A DNA stretch of 64,000 nucleotides from an uncultured Clostridium sp. (GCA_947570695.1 CANOVB010000003.1:124001-188000), one strand, 5' to 3'. Counted from the first letter of the stretch, positions 19,763 to 28,135 are shown. The notes: generated from the sequence alone by a model not told the origin. Made by a program: numbers and translations.

Positions 19763-20443
19763 TTAAAATACAAATATTTTCAATAAAGCAAATATTAATA
19801 AATGAATTGGATAAAACCAATAGAAAAAATATTTTAATTTTCTGCCTTCTTTTCCATTATAAAGAAATATAAATATTAATGATGAAAATGTAAAAATCAT
19901 ATATTCCATTATTAACATATTAGAAAACATGCTAATTCCTGTTCTTAAAAAATAATATATAAATGTTATCGCAACAAAAAGTATTGCTAATAAAAATTTA
20001 TTATTTCTAAAAACATAAAATAAGAAAACTGTTAAAATTCCCCACCAGTTATAATCAACTATTATTATCCTTGATAAAATTATTATTCCAAAAGTTAATA
20101 ATATACATACAAATTTATTTTTATATTTATCATATATATTTATTGCAATCAGACCAAATAGTAATGTAAACATTATATTAAGTAATTGCCATACTCCTAT
20201 ACATAGGTTTCTAAACATCATAAAAGGAATTTGTGAAATTAATGCAAATATTATAATTCTTTTATAATATTTTTTTAAATCTTTTGTATGAGAATATCCT
20301 TCTGTAAGTAGAAATGCAAAAAGTGGATATGATATTCTTCCTAATGCTATAGTAACTATATTGTTAGTATTAGGAACTACATATCTAATATGATCACAAA
20401 CCATAGCTATACAAGCTATTACTTTTAAAACAAAACTAGACAT
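19763..20443 (-). CDS. TraX family membrane protein
   Basis: 226 residues with about eight hydrophobic segments. The start VLKVIACIAMVCDHIRYV and the motif LGRISYPLFAFLLTEGYSHTKD near 34-55 are the signature of the TraX family. The C-terminus has YFFYWFYPIHLLIFALL. F-plasmid TraX acetylates pilin; chromosomal Firmicute homologues are acyltransferase-like proteins of unknown substrate. No conjugation genes are nearby, so the name should not be read as evidence of a plasmid. AAGGAA precedes the ATG. It lies 10 nt after yqeY, so they are probably co-transcribed. Confidence 0.8.
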   Translation of the reverse strand: MSSFVLKVIACIAMVCDHIRYVVPNTNNIVTIALGRISYPLFAFLLTEGYSHTKDLKKYYKRIIIFALISQIPFMMFRNLCIGVWQLLNIMFTLLFGLIAINIYDKYKNKFVCILLTFGIIILSRIIIVDYNWWGILTVFLFYVFRNNKFLLAILFVAITFIYYFLRTGISMFSNMLIMEYMIFTFSSLIFIFLYNGKEGRKLKYFFYWFYPIHLLIFALLKIFVF

Positions 20444-20453
20444 CTTTAATTCC

Positions 20454-20894
20454 TTAATTTAATAATTCTTTAACAACTTCATTTATTGTTCTTCCATCAG
20501 CTCCCGCACCAATTCTTGCCTTTGCTTCTTTCATAACAGCTCCCATATCTTTAATTGAAGTTGCTCCAATATCACTTATAACTTTTTCAAGCTCTACTTT
20601 TATTTCTTCTTTTGATAATTGCTTTGGTAAATATTCCTGTAAAATAGCAATTTCTTGATTTGTTTGTTCTATTAAATCTATTCTATTTCCTTTTTCAAAA
20701 TCAGCAAGTGCATCTTTTTTTCCTTTTACCTCTTTTGCAATTATTTCAATTATTTTTTCATCTTCAACAGTTATGCCTTTATCTTTTTCTATTTGCAAAA
20801 TAGCTGCTCTTACCATTTGAACAGTATTTTTTCTTATTTCATTTTTATCTCTCATTGCAAGTTTTAAATCATCCATTAATTTTTCTTTTAACAT
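20454..20894 (-). CDS. yqeY: GatB/YqeY domain protein
   Basis: 146 residues matching the stand-alone YqeY protein, which shares the helical tail domain of the GatB amidotransferase subunit. Motifs: LKLAMRDKNEIRKNTVQMVRAAI at the start, IEQTNQEIAILQEYLPKQLS in the middle, and the C-terminal GATSIKDMGAVMKEAKARIGAGADGRTINEVVKELL. The family is widespread and may contact tRNA; its role is not settled. AGAGAGGG precedes the ATG. Confidence 0.9.
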   Translation of the reverse strand: MLKEKLMDDLKLAMRDKNEIRKNTVQMVRAAILQIEKDKGITVEDEKIIEIIAKEVKGKKDALADFEKGNRIDLIEQTNQEIAILQEYLPKQLSKEEIKVELEKVISDIGATSIKDMGAVMKEAKARIGAGADGRTINEVVKELLN

Positions 20895-21026
20895 AATAAT
20901 CCCTCTCTTTCTGTATTATACTTTACTACAAAATTTTATTTTTATCAAGGGAATATATCTTAAAAATATATGTAATTTGTTTTATTATAGTTTTGACTTT
21001 GTATTTAAAATATTTAAAAATATCTG

Positions 21027-21107
21027 TTAGTTTGTCGCAACTGTCCAAGCAAACAATTCTTCCGTAACAATAATTCCTTTTTCTAAATTTGGCACATTAC
21101 ATTCCAT
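21027..21107 (-). CDS. 26-codon ORF with a strong ribosome binding site
   Basis: A near-ideal AGGAGGTGATAAA sits directly before an ATG at 21107. The peptide begins MECNVPNLEKGIIVTEE and ends FAWTVATN before a TAA. It is too short for family recognition. It has one Cys near the N-terminus and no signal peptide. The quality of the ribosome binding site in a 586-nt gene-poor stretch is the main support. It could be a leader peptide, a RiPP precursor-like peptide, a toxin component or a chance frame. No maturation enzyme is adjacent. Confidence 0.45.
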   Translation of the reverse strand: MECNVPNLEKGIIVTEELFAWTVATN

Positions 21108-21191
21108 TTTATCACCTCCTTACAATATTTTTACTAAATAATTCTTGATTAATACTTTTCGAATTTTAAAAATTGTTTTTTAAAAACAAAA

Positions 21192-21281
21192 AATAAGTCT
21201 TTGTTAAATAAATATATTTTTATTTAACAAAAACTTATTCTCATTATTTTTAGAGTAGATTATTTTTTCTACTCTTTTTTC
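21192..21281. terminator. Two tandem hairpins in the yqeY-ytxC spacer
   Basis: The first hairpin (21192-21239) has two ~25-nt arms with about three mismatches and a U-run on the minus strand, so it fits termination of ytxC transcripts. The second (21252-21281) is AGAGTAGA...TCTACTCT followed by six T on the plus strand. The remaining 200 nt up to ytxC are T-rich with no visible gene. Confidence 0.6.
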
Positions 21282-21480
21282 ATCTTTTAAAATTCTACTT
21301 GTGTATGTGTGTGTACTCCTGCAAGGTTTTCAAGTTTATGCATTTTGTTTATTTCTCCATTTTTATTTTTACGTTTATATTTTACTAATAACTTTTATTT
21401 TTTGCAAGCTTTTTTATATTATACAATGTGTAATTTTATATTTTTTATTGGTTTTATTTTCGTTTTTTCATTTAAATATA

Positions 21481-21975
21481 TTAAAATGTTATTAAATCTA
21501 AATAGCTAAATACTGATACTTCAACAATTTTTTCTAGGAGTTCTTTATAATTTTTTATTCTAAAATTAACAAATCCTTCTAAAACTATTTTTTTATTTTC
21601 TAACAAGTATTCTTTTATAGTAGTTTTTAATATATCATTTTTAAAACCTATTTTTTCATCTGGGAGTTCTAAAATCTTTTTTGTTATTTCTTCTATATAT
21701 TTTCTTTCAATCGCACTTAAATAAAAATAATTTTTTTCTACATTTTTATTTACAAGCTCTTCTTCATAAAAATGTTCTATACAATTTTTAATTACTACAC
21801 TAATTGCTTCATAAAACTCATCAATATATTCTTTTCCTGTATAATGTATAATTATATTATCAAATGTTTTAAATCTATAATTTGATATATATATATTAAT
21901 AGGCAGTTTTTCTAGTTGTTCTAATAAGTATTCTATTTTTTCCTCACTAACAGTTTTTATGCAAATTGATTTCAC
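21481..21975 (-). CDS. YtxC-like sporulation protein (short form)
   Basis: 164 residues. The pattern FYLSAIERKYIEEI...LLENKKIVLEGFVNFRIKNYKELLEKIVEVSV resembles the middle of YtxC-family putative sporulation proteins. These are usually near 280 residues, so this one appears to lack most of the C-terminal half. Sequence after the stop shows no obvious continuation in another frame. The start is GTG at 21975 with AAAAGGAG upstream. The role of YtxC is unknown. The assignment rests on the short conserved core. Confidence 0.55.
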   Translation of the reverse strand: MKSICIKTVSEEKIEYLLEQLEKLPINIYISNYRFKTFDNIIIHYTGKEYIDEFYEAISVVIKNCIEHFYEEELVNKNVEKNYFYLSAIERKYIEEITKKILELPDEKIGFKNDILKTTIKEYLLENKKIVLEGFVNFRIKNYKELLEKIVEVSVFSYLDLITF

Positions 21976-22050
21976 TCCGCCAAAAGCTCCTTTTCTAAAA
22001 CAAATTTACAATCTATATTATTCATATTTTATAATTATTGTGTTTGTTTT

Positions 22051-22944
22051 TTATAAACTCATATTTATTCCCTCTGATACTATGTTTGTCATACTTTCAA
22101 TTAATGTGTCTATTTCTTTTGGTGTTACAATAAAATTGAAATTATTTAATTTCATTTTATTTACTACTTCATTTTCTGATATATCAATTTCACATGAATT
22201 TAATGTATCTATTACAATAGTTGCAGCATCTAAAACTGTTGGAACTCCTACTCCAATTACTGGAATTCCAAGCGTTTCTAAAGAAAGTTCTGCTTGTTTA
22301 TTTCCAACTCCCCCTCCTGGAATTATTCCTGTATCTGATATTTGAATTGATTTATTTATTCTATCTATATTTTTAGAACACAAACTGTCTATTGCTATAA
22401 CCAATTTAGGCTTTATATTATCAACAATTCCTTTTACTATTTCAACAGTTTCTATTCCTGTAGTTCCTAAAACTCCTGGTGTTATAGCACTTACGCTTCT
22501 AGTATTCCTATCTATCGCATTTGGCAAATAAATTTTTATATGTCTTGTTATTTCAATATTTTGAACTACTTTGGATCCTAAAGAATCTGGAGTTGCATAT
22601 AAATTTCCTAAACCTACAATTAATATTTCATCATTTTTCTCTACATGCTTATCTATAATTGCTGTTAGCTCATCTGAAAAAGTATCAATTATTTTTTGTT
22701 CTTTTTCAGTAGTTATATTATGAATTTTTTTTACATCTATTGTTATATAATTTCCCATTTTTCTATCAAGTGCTTTTTCACCTTCTTTATTTGTAATTTT
22801 TACTCTTGTTACTGTAATATCCTCTAATTTTTCCTCTTCACATTCAATTCCTTTTATCTCGTCTTCCACTTTATTAGCATTTCTATATAAATCTCTTCTT
22901 TCAACAGCCATATCTGTTCTAAAAAATATCTTCTCTTTTTCCAT
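22051..22944 (-). CDS. gpr: GPR endopeptidase (germination protease)
   Basis: Degrades small acid-soluble spore proteins at germination. The N-terminus FFRTDMAVERRDLY carries the autoprocessing/SASP-like recognition motif (TDMAVE at 10-15). Other motifs: VGLGNLYATPDSLGSKVVQNIEITRH, SAITPGVLGTTGIET, VIAIDSLCSKNIDRI, and TGIIPGGGVGNKQ. The length of 297 aa is at the short end of the family. AGAGAGGT precedes the ATG. It is located beside ytxC, and a forespore promoter would be expected but was not identified. Confidence 0.92.
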   Translation of the reverse strand: MEKEKIFFRTDMAVERRDLYRNANKVEDEIKGIECEEEKLEDITVTRVKITNKEGEKALDRKMGNYITIDVKKIHNITTEKEQKIIDTFSDELTAIIDKHVEKNDEILIVGLGNLYATPDSLGSKVVQNIEITRHIKIYLPNAIDRNTRSVSAITPGVLGTTGIETVEIVKGIVDNIKPKLVIAIDSLCSKNIDRINKSIQISDTGIIPGGGVGNKQAELSLETLGIPVIGVGVPTVLDAATIVIDTLNSCEIDISENEVVNKMKLNNFNFIVTPKEIDTLIESMTNIVSEGINMSL

Positions 22945-23031
22945 AAATTAATAACCTCTCTTTTATTTTTATTACAAATATTTTCCTACATTTTGGCTTT
23001 TTTATTCATAAATTTATACCTTTATCCATAC

Positions 23032-23069
23032 AAAAAAATACTGATAATTACAAAATCAGTATTTTTTAT
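23032..23069. terminator. Hairpin upstream of gpr
   Basis: Stem AAATACTGAT...ATCAGTATTT flanked by A and T runs, between the yebC terminator and the gpr start. It could be bidirectional. Confidence 0.6.
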
Positions 23070-23184
23070 ATGGACATTATTAATTTGTATATAAAATTTA
23101 AATTAAAGTTTTCTTAATACAAAAGATTAATCAAATACAAATAAACAATTATTTATTTGTATTTCTTTCCCTAAAAAATATAAC

Positions 23185-23227
23185 AAAAAAGTGAAATCTA
23201 AAAAATACTTTTTAAATTTCACTTTTA
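23185..23227 (-). terminator. yebC terminator
   Basis: Stem AAAAGTGAAAT...ATTTCACTTTT with a U-run on the minus strand, immediately after the yebC stop. Confidence 0.8.
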
Positions 23228-23230
23228 ATA

Positions 23231-23956
23231 TTATTCTTCCCAGTTATGGAAAACTTCTAACACATCATCTAAATCATCAAGATTATCTAGTAATCTTTGC
23301 ATTTTTTCTGCACCTTTTTCATCTAATGAAATATAGTTGCTAGGTACCATTTGTACTCCTGCTTCTAAAAATGTTAAATTGTTATTTGTTAAAGTTTCTG
23401 TAACATTTGTAAAATCATTTGGTGCTGTTGTAATTTGATATACTTCTTCTTCACTTGAAAAATCTTCTGCCCCTGCTTCTATAGCAAGCATCATCAAATC
23501 ATCTTCACTTAAAGAACATTCTGCTCTTTCAATAACAATTACACCTTTTTTCTCAAACATATATGATACACAACCTGTAGTTCCTAAATTTCCTCCTGCT
23601 TTATCAAATACATGTCTTACATCTGCTGCTGTTCTGTTTTTGTTATCTGTTGAAGCATTAACTATTACTGCTACTCCATTTGGTCCATATCCTTCATATG
23701 TAATTTCTTCATAATTCTCAGCATTTGCAGACCCAGAAGCTTTTTTTATAGCATTATTAATTGTATCATTAGGCATATTATTTGCTTTACATTTAGCAAT
23801 AACATCTTTTAATTTAGAATTACCTGCAGGATCAGGTCCACCTTGTTTAACTGCTATTAATAATTCTCTTCCTAATTTTGTAAATATCTTTCCTCTTGCA
23901 GCATCAGCTTTTCCTTTTTTTGCTTGAATATTATGCCATTTGCTATGTCCTGACAT
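23231..23956 (-). CDS. YebC/PmpR family regulator or translation factor
   Basis: 241 residues. The canonical start [28 protein letters not shown] is followed by [41 protein letters not shown]. The C-terminus is [36 protein letters not shown]. The family was first described as transcriptional regulators, and some members are now linked to ribosomes stalled at proline-rich sequences; either role is possible here. AAAAGGAGG precedes the ATG. It is monocistronic by terminators. Confidence 0.95.
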   Translation of the reverse strand: MSGHSKWHNIQAKKGKADAARGKIFTKLGRELLIAVKQGGPDPAGNSKLKDVIAKCKANNMPNDTINNAIKKASGSANAENYEEITYEGYGPNGVAVIVNASTDNKNRTAADVRHVFDKAGGNLGTTGCVSYMFEKKGVIVIERAECSLSEDDLMMLAIEAGAEDFSSEEEVYQITTAPNDFTNVTETLTNNNLTFLEAGVQMVPSNYISLDEKGAEKMQRLLDNLDDLDDVLEVFHNWEE

Positions 23957-24018
23957 GATTAATTCCTCCTTTTAAATATTATCCATTTATTTTACTAAAA
24001 TATTGTAACACAATTTTT

Positions 24019-24819
24019 TTAATTTGTATATATAGATTGTAAATGTTTTTTTACAGTATTTACTACTTCTTCGTGAATTTTACCATTACTAATAACTGCC
24101 CCATTTATAGTTTCATCATATCTTTGTTCATTTCCAAATAAATCTGTAACTGTTCCTCCTGCCTCTTCCACAATAACCTTAACTGCTGCTATATCACAAT
24201 TTTTGTGTATAGTTCCTGGAAAAATCGCAAGTGAAAAATCTCCTGAAGCTACACACATGCAAGCTCTTATTATACTTCCGATGCCTATAAAATATGCTTT
24301 TTCACCTAATTCACGTATAACATTAAATATATTATACTCTGAAGCAGGCCACATATCATAATGGCAAACAGTCTTCATATCTTTTAATTCATAATTATTT
24401 ACTTCTAGTTTTTCTTCATTTTTATATGCACCTCTTCCTTTTACTGCTGTATATAAATTATTAGTAAACGGATCTAAAACTACTCCAATTATTGGTACTC
24501 CATTTACTACTAATGCAAGTGAAAAAACTGCTACTGGAATATTCCTAGCATACATTGCTGTTCCATCAACTGGATCACAAACCCAAACATACTCACTTTT
24601 TCCAAATTGTTCTTCCTCTCCATCTACAGAATGTGATGGATACTCTTCTTTAACTCTTTTTATTAAATAAGAATTTATTTCCTTATCTGCCAAAGTAACA
24701 ATAGTTCTATCTCCTTTATATGACGAAATATCTTTTCTATAAAAATATTTTTTCATTATTTCTCCCGCTTTAAAAGCTATTTCTTTTGCAAATTCCAAAT
24801 AATTATCATATTCTAACAT
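24019..24819 (-). CDS. Inositol monophosphatase family protein
   Basis: 266 residues. The two metal-binding motifs are VCDPVDGTAMYARNIPVAVFSLALV near 80 and NCDIAAVKVIVEEAGGTVTDLFG near 210, with DGEEEQFG upstream giving the first Glu ligand. The family includes inositol-1-phosphatase, CysQ (PAP phosphatase) and fructose-bisphosphatase-like enzymes, and the substrate cannot be chosen from sequence. GGAGG lies seven bases before the ATG. The 294-bp spacer to the divergent coat genes is AT-rich, with a TATAAT-like box near the gene. Confidence 0.88.
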   Translation of the reverse strand: MLEYDNYLEFAKEIAFKAGEIMKKYFYRKDISSYKGDRTIVTLADKEINSYLIKRVKEEYPSHSVDGEEEQFGKSEYVWVCDPVDGTAMYARNIPVAVFSLALVVNGVPIIGVVLDPFTNNLYTAVKGRGAYKNEEKLEVNNYELKDMKTVCHYDMWPASEYNIFNVIRELGEKAYFIGIGSIIRACMCVASGDFSLAIFPGTIHKNCDIAAVKVIVEEAGGTVTDLFGNEQRYDETINGAVISNGKIHEEVVNTVKKHLQSIYTN

Positions 24820-25122
24820 ACATTTTCCTCCAATATCCTTTATGCAAAAGCATATAAAAATTTCTTACATGCACTTTATTATACATTTTCTTTTAATTTG
24901 TTTTCTCTTTATTTTTTACATATATAAAATATCATATAAAAAGCTTTAATTCAAATACTTTTAATATTTTTATCAAACTTTTTAGTATGAAATACAGAAT
25001 ACTTTTCTATTAAATAAAAATATATCTTATTCCTAATAGTTTTACGAATATTATTATAAAATTTGGAAAAACTCTTTATATAGATTTTAAAAATCAATTT
25101 ATTTTAGAAAGGAATGTTTATT

Positions 25123-25296
25123 ATGACATGTAAAGAACTTTTATATGTTGAAGATGCTTTAGGACATGAAAAGTTTATGAAAACTTGTAGTTTAAAAACA
25201 TCTTCTCAATTAACAGATGTAAAACTTTCTACTTATATAAAAGAATTAGAAAGTAAACATCAGGAATTATATAACAAATTTTTAAATTTATTATAG
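25123..25296 (+). CDS. Small spore-coat-like protein (CotF-type partner)
   Basis: 57 residues: TCKELLYVEDALGHEKFMKTC, a polar centre, then IKELESKHQELYNKFLNLL. The pattern KELLYxEDALxHE...LxxxHQxxxxxFLxLL is common in small Clostridial spore coat proteins. AAAGGA is nine bases from the ATG at 25123; the ATG at 25114 overlaps that site and is unlikely. It is eight bases upstream of a second coat-like gene, so they are translated together. Confidence 0.7.
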   Translation: MTCKELLYVEDALGHEKFMKTCSLKTSSQLTDVKLSTYIKELESKHQELYNKFLNLL

Positions 25297-25304
25297 GAGG
25301 AAAT

Positions 25305-25553
25305 ATGGAAGATAGAGATCTAATGGAAAAAGAATTATTAGTTATAAAAGGTGTTTGCGATTTATATCTACATGGAAGCATAGAGTCATCAACAGCAGAA
25401 GTTCATTGTGCTTTTAAAGAAGCTTTAAATGAATCTTTAGATATTCAAAATAAAATTTATAACTTAATGGCAGAAAAAGGGTGGTATAAGCTTGACATGG
25501 CTGAACAACAAAAAATAGATGCCACAAAACAAAAATTTTCAAATCAAAACTAA
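25305..25553 (+). CDS. CotF-like spore coat protein
   Basis: 82 residues, helical: LVIKGVCDLYLHGSIESST...AFKEALNESLDIQNKIYNLMAEKGWYKLDMAEQQKIDATKQKF. The helix pair followed by AEKGWYKxxxAxxxxI is the CotF family signature. It probably packs with the protein from the gene before it in the spore coat. AGGAGG precedes the ATG. A strong terminator follows. Confidence 0.78.
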   Translation: MEDRDLMEKELLVIKGVCDLYLHGSIESSTAEVHCAFKEALNESLDIQNKIYNLMAEKGWYKLDMAEQQKIDATKQKFSNQN

Positions 25554-25565
25554 TACTATGTACTA

Positions 25566-25625
25566 AAGAGCAGTTTTATGTTTTCAAAATTCTAAATTAT
25601 TTGAAAATATAAAATTGCTCCTTTA
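25566..25625. terminator. Terminator between coat genes and ZIP transporter
   Basis: An imperfect stem of about 21 bp (GAGCAGTTTTAT-GTTTTCAAA and its near complement) lies between convergent genes, with A/T runs either side. Confidence 0.75.
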
Positions 25626-25629
25626 TTAA

Positions 25630-26400
25630 TTATCCTAAAGCAACATCTAAAATCATCATAATTACAAATCCTATAGTAACACCAATAGTTCCCAGACTTG
25701 CTAATTCTCCTTTTTGCGATTCTGGTATTAATTCGTCTACTACTACATAAATCATTGCACCTGCTGCAAAAGATAATAAATATGGTAGAGCAGGAACTAT
25801 TGTAGATGTAAGTAACAATGTTATAAATGCAGCGATTGGTTCTACTATACCTGATAGCACCCCATAAATAAATGCTTTCTTTTTAGACATTCCATCACTC
25901 TTAAGTGGCATTGAAATAATTGCGCCTTCTGGTAAATTTTGAATAGCAATTCCTATTGCTAAAGCAAATGCTCCTGCAATAGTTACACCAGTATTTCCAG
26001 CCAAAACTCCAGCAAACACAACACCGACTGCCATTCCCTCAGGTATATTATGAAGTGTTACTGCTAAAACTAACATTGTTGTATTTTTTAATTTAGTTTT
26101 TATCCCTTTAGCTTTTCCGCCTTCTAAGTGTGGTACTATTATATCTACTAATAATAGAAATAGTATTCCTAAAATAAATCCTGTAACTGCTGGGATCCAA
26201 GCTATTTGTCCTTGCTCTTCTGCCATTTCTATTGATGGAATTAATAATGACCATACAGAAGCAGCAATCATAACTCCAGAAGCAAATCCTAAAAGCACTT
26301 TTTCTACTTTAGAACTTAAATTATTTTTCATAAAAAATACTAACATTGCCCCAAGTGTTGTTCCAAAAAATGGAATAAGTATTCCTAAAGCTATTTCCAT
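25630..26400 (-). CDS. ZIP family divalent metal transporter
   Basis: 256 residues with about eight transmembrane segments. The metal-site helices are VTLHNIPEGMAVGVVFAG near 116 and IAIQNLPEGAIISMPLKSDG near 150; HNxPEG and QNxPEG are the ZIP signature. It most resembles ZupT-type zinc/iron/manganese importers; the metal is not determined by sequence. An ATATAAGGAGG site precedes the ATG. A perfect 26-bp palindrome is centred about 46 bp upstream of the start and suggests metal-responsive control. Confidence 0.9.
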   Translation of the reverse strand: MEIALGILIPFFGTTLGAMLVFFMKNNLSSKVEKVLLGFASGVMIAASVWSLLIPSIEMAEEQGQIAWIPAVTGFILGILFLLLVDIIVPHLEGGKAKGIKTKLKNTTMLVLAVTLHNIPEGMAVGVVFAGVLAGNTGVTIAGAFALAIGIAIQNLPEGAIISMPLKSDGMSKKKAFIYGVLSGIVEPIAAFITLLLTSTIVPALPYLLSFAAGAMIYVVVDELIPESQKGELASLGTIGVTIGFVIMMILDVALG

Positions 26401-26419
26401 CTTTCTTTCCTCCTTATAT

Positions 26420-26458
26420 ATTATAGTATTCTGATTATGTAAAATATTTTACATAATC
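26420..26458 (-). promoter_or_regulatory. ZIP promoter with perfect 26-bp palindrome
   Basis: The palindrome 26433-26458 has half-site GATTATGTAAAAT and its exact complement with no gap. A TATAAT box (26420-26425) lies just downstream on the minus strand, so the palindrome covers the -35 position, which has no good TTGACA. This suggests an operator for a repressor or activator. Confidence 0.6.
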
Positions 26459-26525
26459 ACTAAAATAAAAAATATTTTTTTCTTTTTAAGAACAACAAAA
26501 AGCATTATTAAAATAAAAAAGACAA

Positions 26526-26671
26526 AACTCTGGTTGTCATATTATCTAAAGAACTAATCTGAAAATCTCTGATTTTTCAGTAAATTTGTTTGTGAACCAA
26601 ATTTCTACACTAAATTTATGTACAAAATTTAGTGTAGCTTTAACATAATAAGAAAGTATACTTTATTATAT
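26526..26671. repeat. Partial copy of the long repeat module
   Basis: It contains a GAAAATC...GATTTTC hairpin, then a 13-bp stem CTACACTAAATTT...AAATTTAGTGTAG, then the tail palindrome around ATAATAAGAAAGTATACTTT. The order and spacing match the 3' half of the modules at 48.3 and 50.6 kb. It lies just downstream of the P-loop gene. With the ZIP promoter and a terminator it fills the 321-bp gap. Confidence 0.55.
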
Positions 26672-26719
26672 AAAAAAGTGAAGAGAGCGGATTTTTCAAG
26701 TCCGCTCTCTCCACTTTTT
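26672..26719 (-). terminator. GC-rich terminator of the P-loop gene
   Basis: GGAGAGAGCGGACTT pairs with AATCCGCTCTCTTC on the minus strand, followed by a U-run. The GC-rich stem is unusual for this window. Confidence 0.85.
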
Positions 26720-26721
26720 CC

Positions 26722-27300
26722 TTAAATAAAATAAACCTCGTCCACACCCATTTCTATAATATGCTCTTTGATTTGTATTTGGAGGAATCCAAACTCTGTT
26801 TCAAAATCCTCCCACAAATCAGGGCGTGCCCTTTTTCCGATATCCCCTTCAATCTGTTTTCTTATTCTATTTTTTTCCCGATTTATAACAAGCAAAATCA
26901 CTTTAGTATAGCTATTCTGAAGCCTTTCTAACATTCTTACTCTTGTCACCAAATCTACCACTCCGGCTTCAACAATAGCAACTTTGCTATTTTCCAAATT
27001 CTGCTCTATTTCACGGTAAAAAATCGAATGAACATCAATATCAATCTTCGGAGAAATCGGTCCTTTGTAAGTTTTCAGGTACTCTGCTAAAATTTCATCA
27101 ATGTTTACCACCTGATAATCCGAAAAGGTCTTTTTGCAATAAGTGGTTTTTCCTACTCCCTGAACACCCATCACAAAAATTAACGTTTTTTCTTTCTGGT
27201 TTCGCCTTAACAATTTTCTTTTGTTAAAGTTTGTGCTAATAACACCTACTTTCTGCATAAAAGGATACTTTTGAATCATTTGCTTCTTAAGTTCTTCCAC
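26722..27300 (-). CDS. P-loop ATPase/kinase-like protein
   Basis: 192 residues. The Walker A VMGVQGVGKTTYCKK is near residue 44. It is followed by VVNIDEILAEYLKTYKGP, AIVEAGVVDLVTRVRMLERL and a basic lid-like segment NREKNRIRKQIEGDIGKRARPDLWEDFE. The layout resembles AAA/zeta-toxin-like or small-molecule kinases, with an Arg-rich lid. No antitoxin-like gene is next to it. GTG start at 27300 with GAGGTG upstream and a TATAAT at 27346-27351. Codon choice is less AT-rich than neighbours, hinting at acquisition. The substrate is unknown. Confidence 0.65.
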   Translation of the reverse strand: MEELKKQMIQKYPFMQKVGVISTNFNKRKLLRRNQKEKTLIFVMGVQGVGKTTYCKKTFSDYQVVNIDEILAEYLKTYKGPISPKIDIDVHSIFYREIEQNLENSKVAIVEAGVVDLVTRVRMLERLQNSYTKVILLVINREKNRIRKQIEGDIGKRARPDLWEDFETEFGFLQIQIKEHIIEMGVDEVYFI

Positions 27301-27354
27301 AGTATTTTCACCTCTATTCCTTTTTGAATAGTAGTCTCAAATTTTATTATAACA

Positions 27355-27400
27355 CAAAAAAAGCCAAAATTGAAGTTTTTTCCAATTTTGACTTTTATCT
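27355..27400 (-). terminator. Terminator after the ECF-like gene
   Basis: Stem AAAGTCAAAATTG...CAATTTTGGCTTT, with a U-run on the minus strand, 30 nt after the stop of the 214-aa membrane protein. Confidence 0.75.
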
Positions 27401-27429
27401 TTCTTAAAACAATAATTTAATTTTACCAT

Positions 27430-28074
27430 TTATATTTTAGCTTTATCTTTTATTGATTTTTTCTCTAAGCCGTAAATTCCACTAGCTACAATTACTCCTA
27501 TTAAAGCTGTTATAGCTTGTGTTGTAGTCATAGCAATTTGTAAAGTATTTACTAATTTTGCTGGAAATACGTTAAATGCTTTTAAAATCATAAAGCCACT
27601 TGCAATTATAATTACTTTTGTTATTACTCCGACAATTCCTGCTAAGAAATAATTTTTTTCTTTTGCAAGCATTAATAACTTATATGAATATACTAAAGCA
27701 AAATTACCTAACCAAATTGCTGGAATCATATATGCCATAAAAGGTGATGCACTTTTAAAAACATATCCACTTAATATTGTAGATATACTTGGCATTGTTA
27801 TAATTCCTACTATTTTTTTCCAACCTTTAATATTTATTGCTGTAATTATTAATGCAGTATTTACTACTGATCCAACTATTATTTGTGAATTTTGAGTTAT
27901 AACACTTGTAGCTCCAAATACACTTTTTATTAATTGTCCTAAAAATGTTGGAGCTAATAAAGCTACAAAAAAAATTAACATAGTTTGTATTATATCAACT
28001 TCTTTTGAAAAATCTCTTATCCTTTTATTAATTACTTCTATCATTCTCTTATTTATGATATATAAATATATCAT
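27430..28074 (-). CDS. ECF S-component-like membrane protein
   Basis: 214 residues with about five or six hydrophobic segments. The segment FKSASPFMAYMIPAIWLGNFALVYSYKLLM has the P...P.IxxGN...Y pattern of S-components of energy-coupling-factor vitamin transporters. I could not match it to a named substrate family. The ATG at 28074 has AAGGAG only two bases away. A second ATG 30 nt downstream (MIEVINKR) has AAGAGA and is a fair alternative. The leader carries a preQ1-I-like pseudoknot, which would suit a queuosine-precursor transporter, as only tgt and queA of that pathway are visible here. Confidence 0.5.
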   Translation of the reverse strand: MIYLYIINKRMIEVINKRIRDFSKEVDIIQTMLIFFVALLAPTFLGQLIKSVFGATSVITQNSQIIVGSVVNTALIITAINIKGWKKIVGIITMPSISTILSGYVFKSASPFMAYMIPAIWLGNFALVYSYKLLMLAKEKNYFLAGIVGVITKVIIIASGFMILKAFNVFPAKLVNTLQIAMTTTQAITALIGVIVASGIYGLEKKSIKDKAKI

Positions 28075-28092
28075 TACTCCTTATAAATAAAT

Positions 28093-28129
28093 TTAGGTTT
28101 TTATAAAAGTTTTGCCTATAAACTTCTCT
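28093..28129 (-). promoter_or_regulatory. Candidate preQ1-I-like riboswitch leader
   Basis: Just after the predicted start site the RNA reads AGAAG, a 13-nt loop containing UAUAGGC, then CUUUU, then AUAAAAACCUAA. The stem is AGAAG/CUUUU and loop UAGG can pair with tail CCUA. This is the H-type pseudoknot layout of class I preQ1 aptamers, and the tail is very like the known AUAAAAAACUAA. The base expected to be the ligand-binding C looks like A in my alignment, so it may be degenerate or a chance likeness. Confidence 0.35.
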
Positions 28130-28135
28130 ATTAAA

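Noticed and set aside
19626..19820. 64-codon minus-strand ORF after traX
   Set aside because: Overlaps the TraX C-terminus in another frame and the terminator region; no ribosome site.
19763..20443. Conjugative plasmid or ICE signal from TraX
   Set aside because: TraX-family proteins are common on chromosomes of Clostridia and no other transfer gene is present.
26722..27300. Zeta-toxin of a toxin-antitoxin pair
   Set aside because: Kinase-like motifs fit loosely but no antitoxin-sized ORF lies next to it, so only a P-loop kinase-like call is made.
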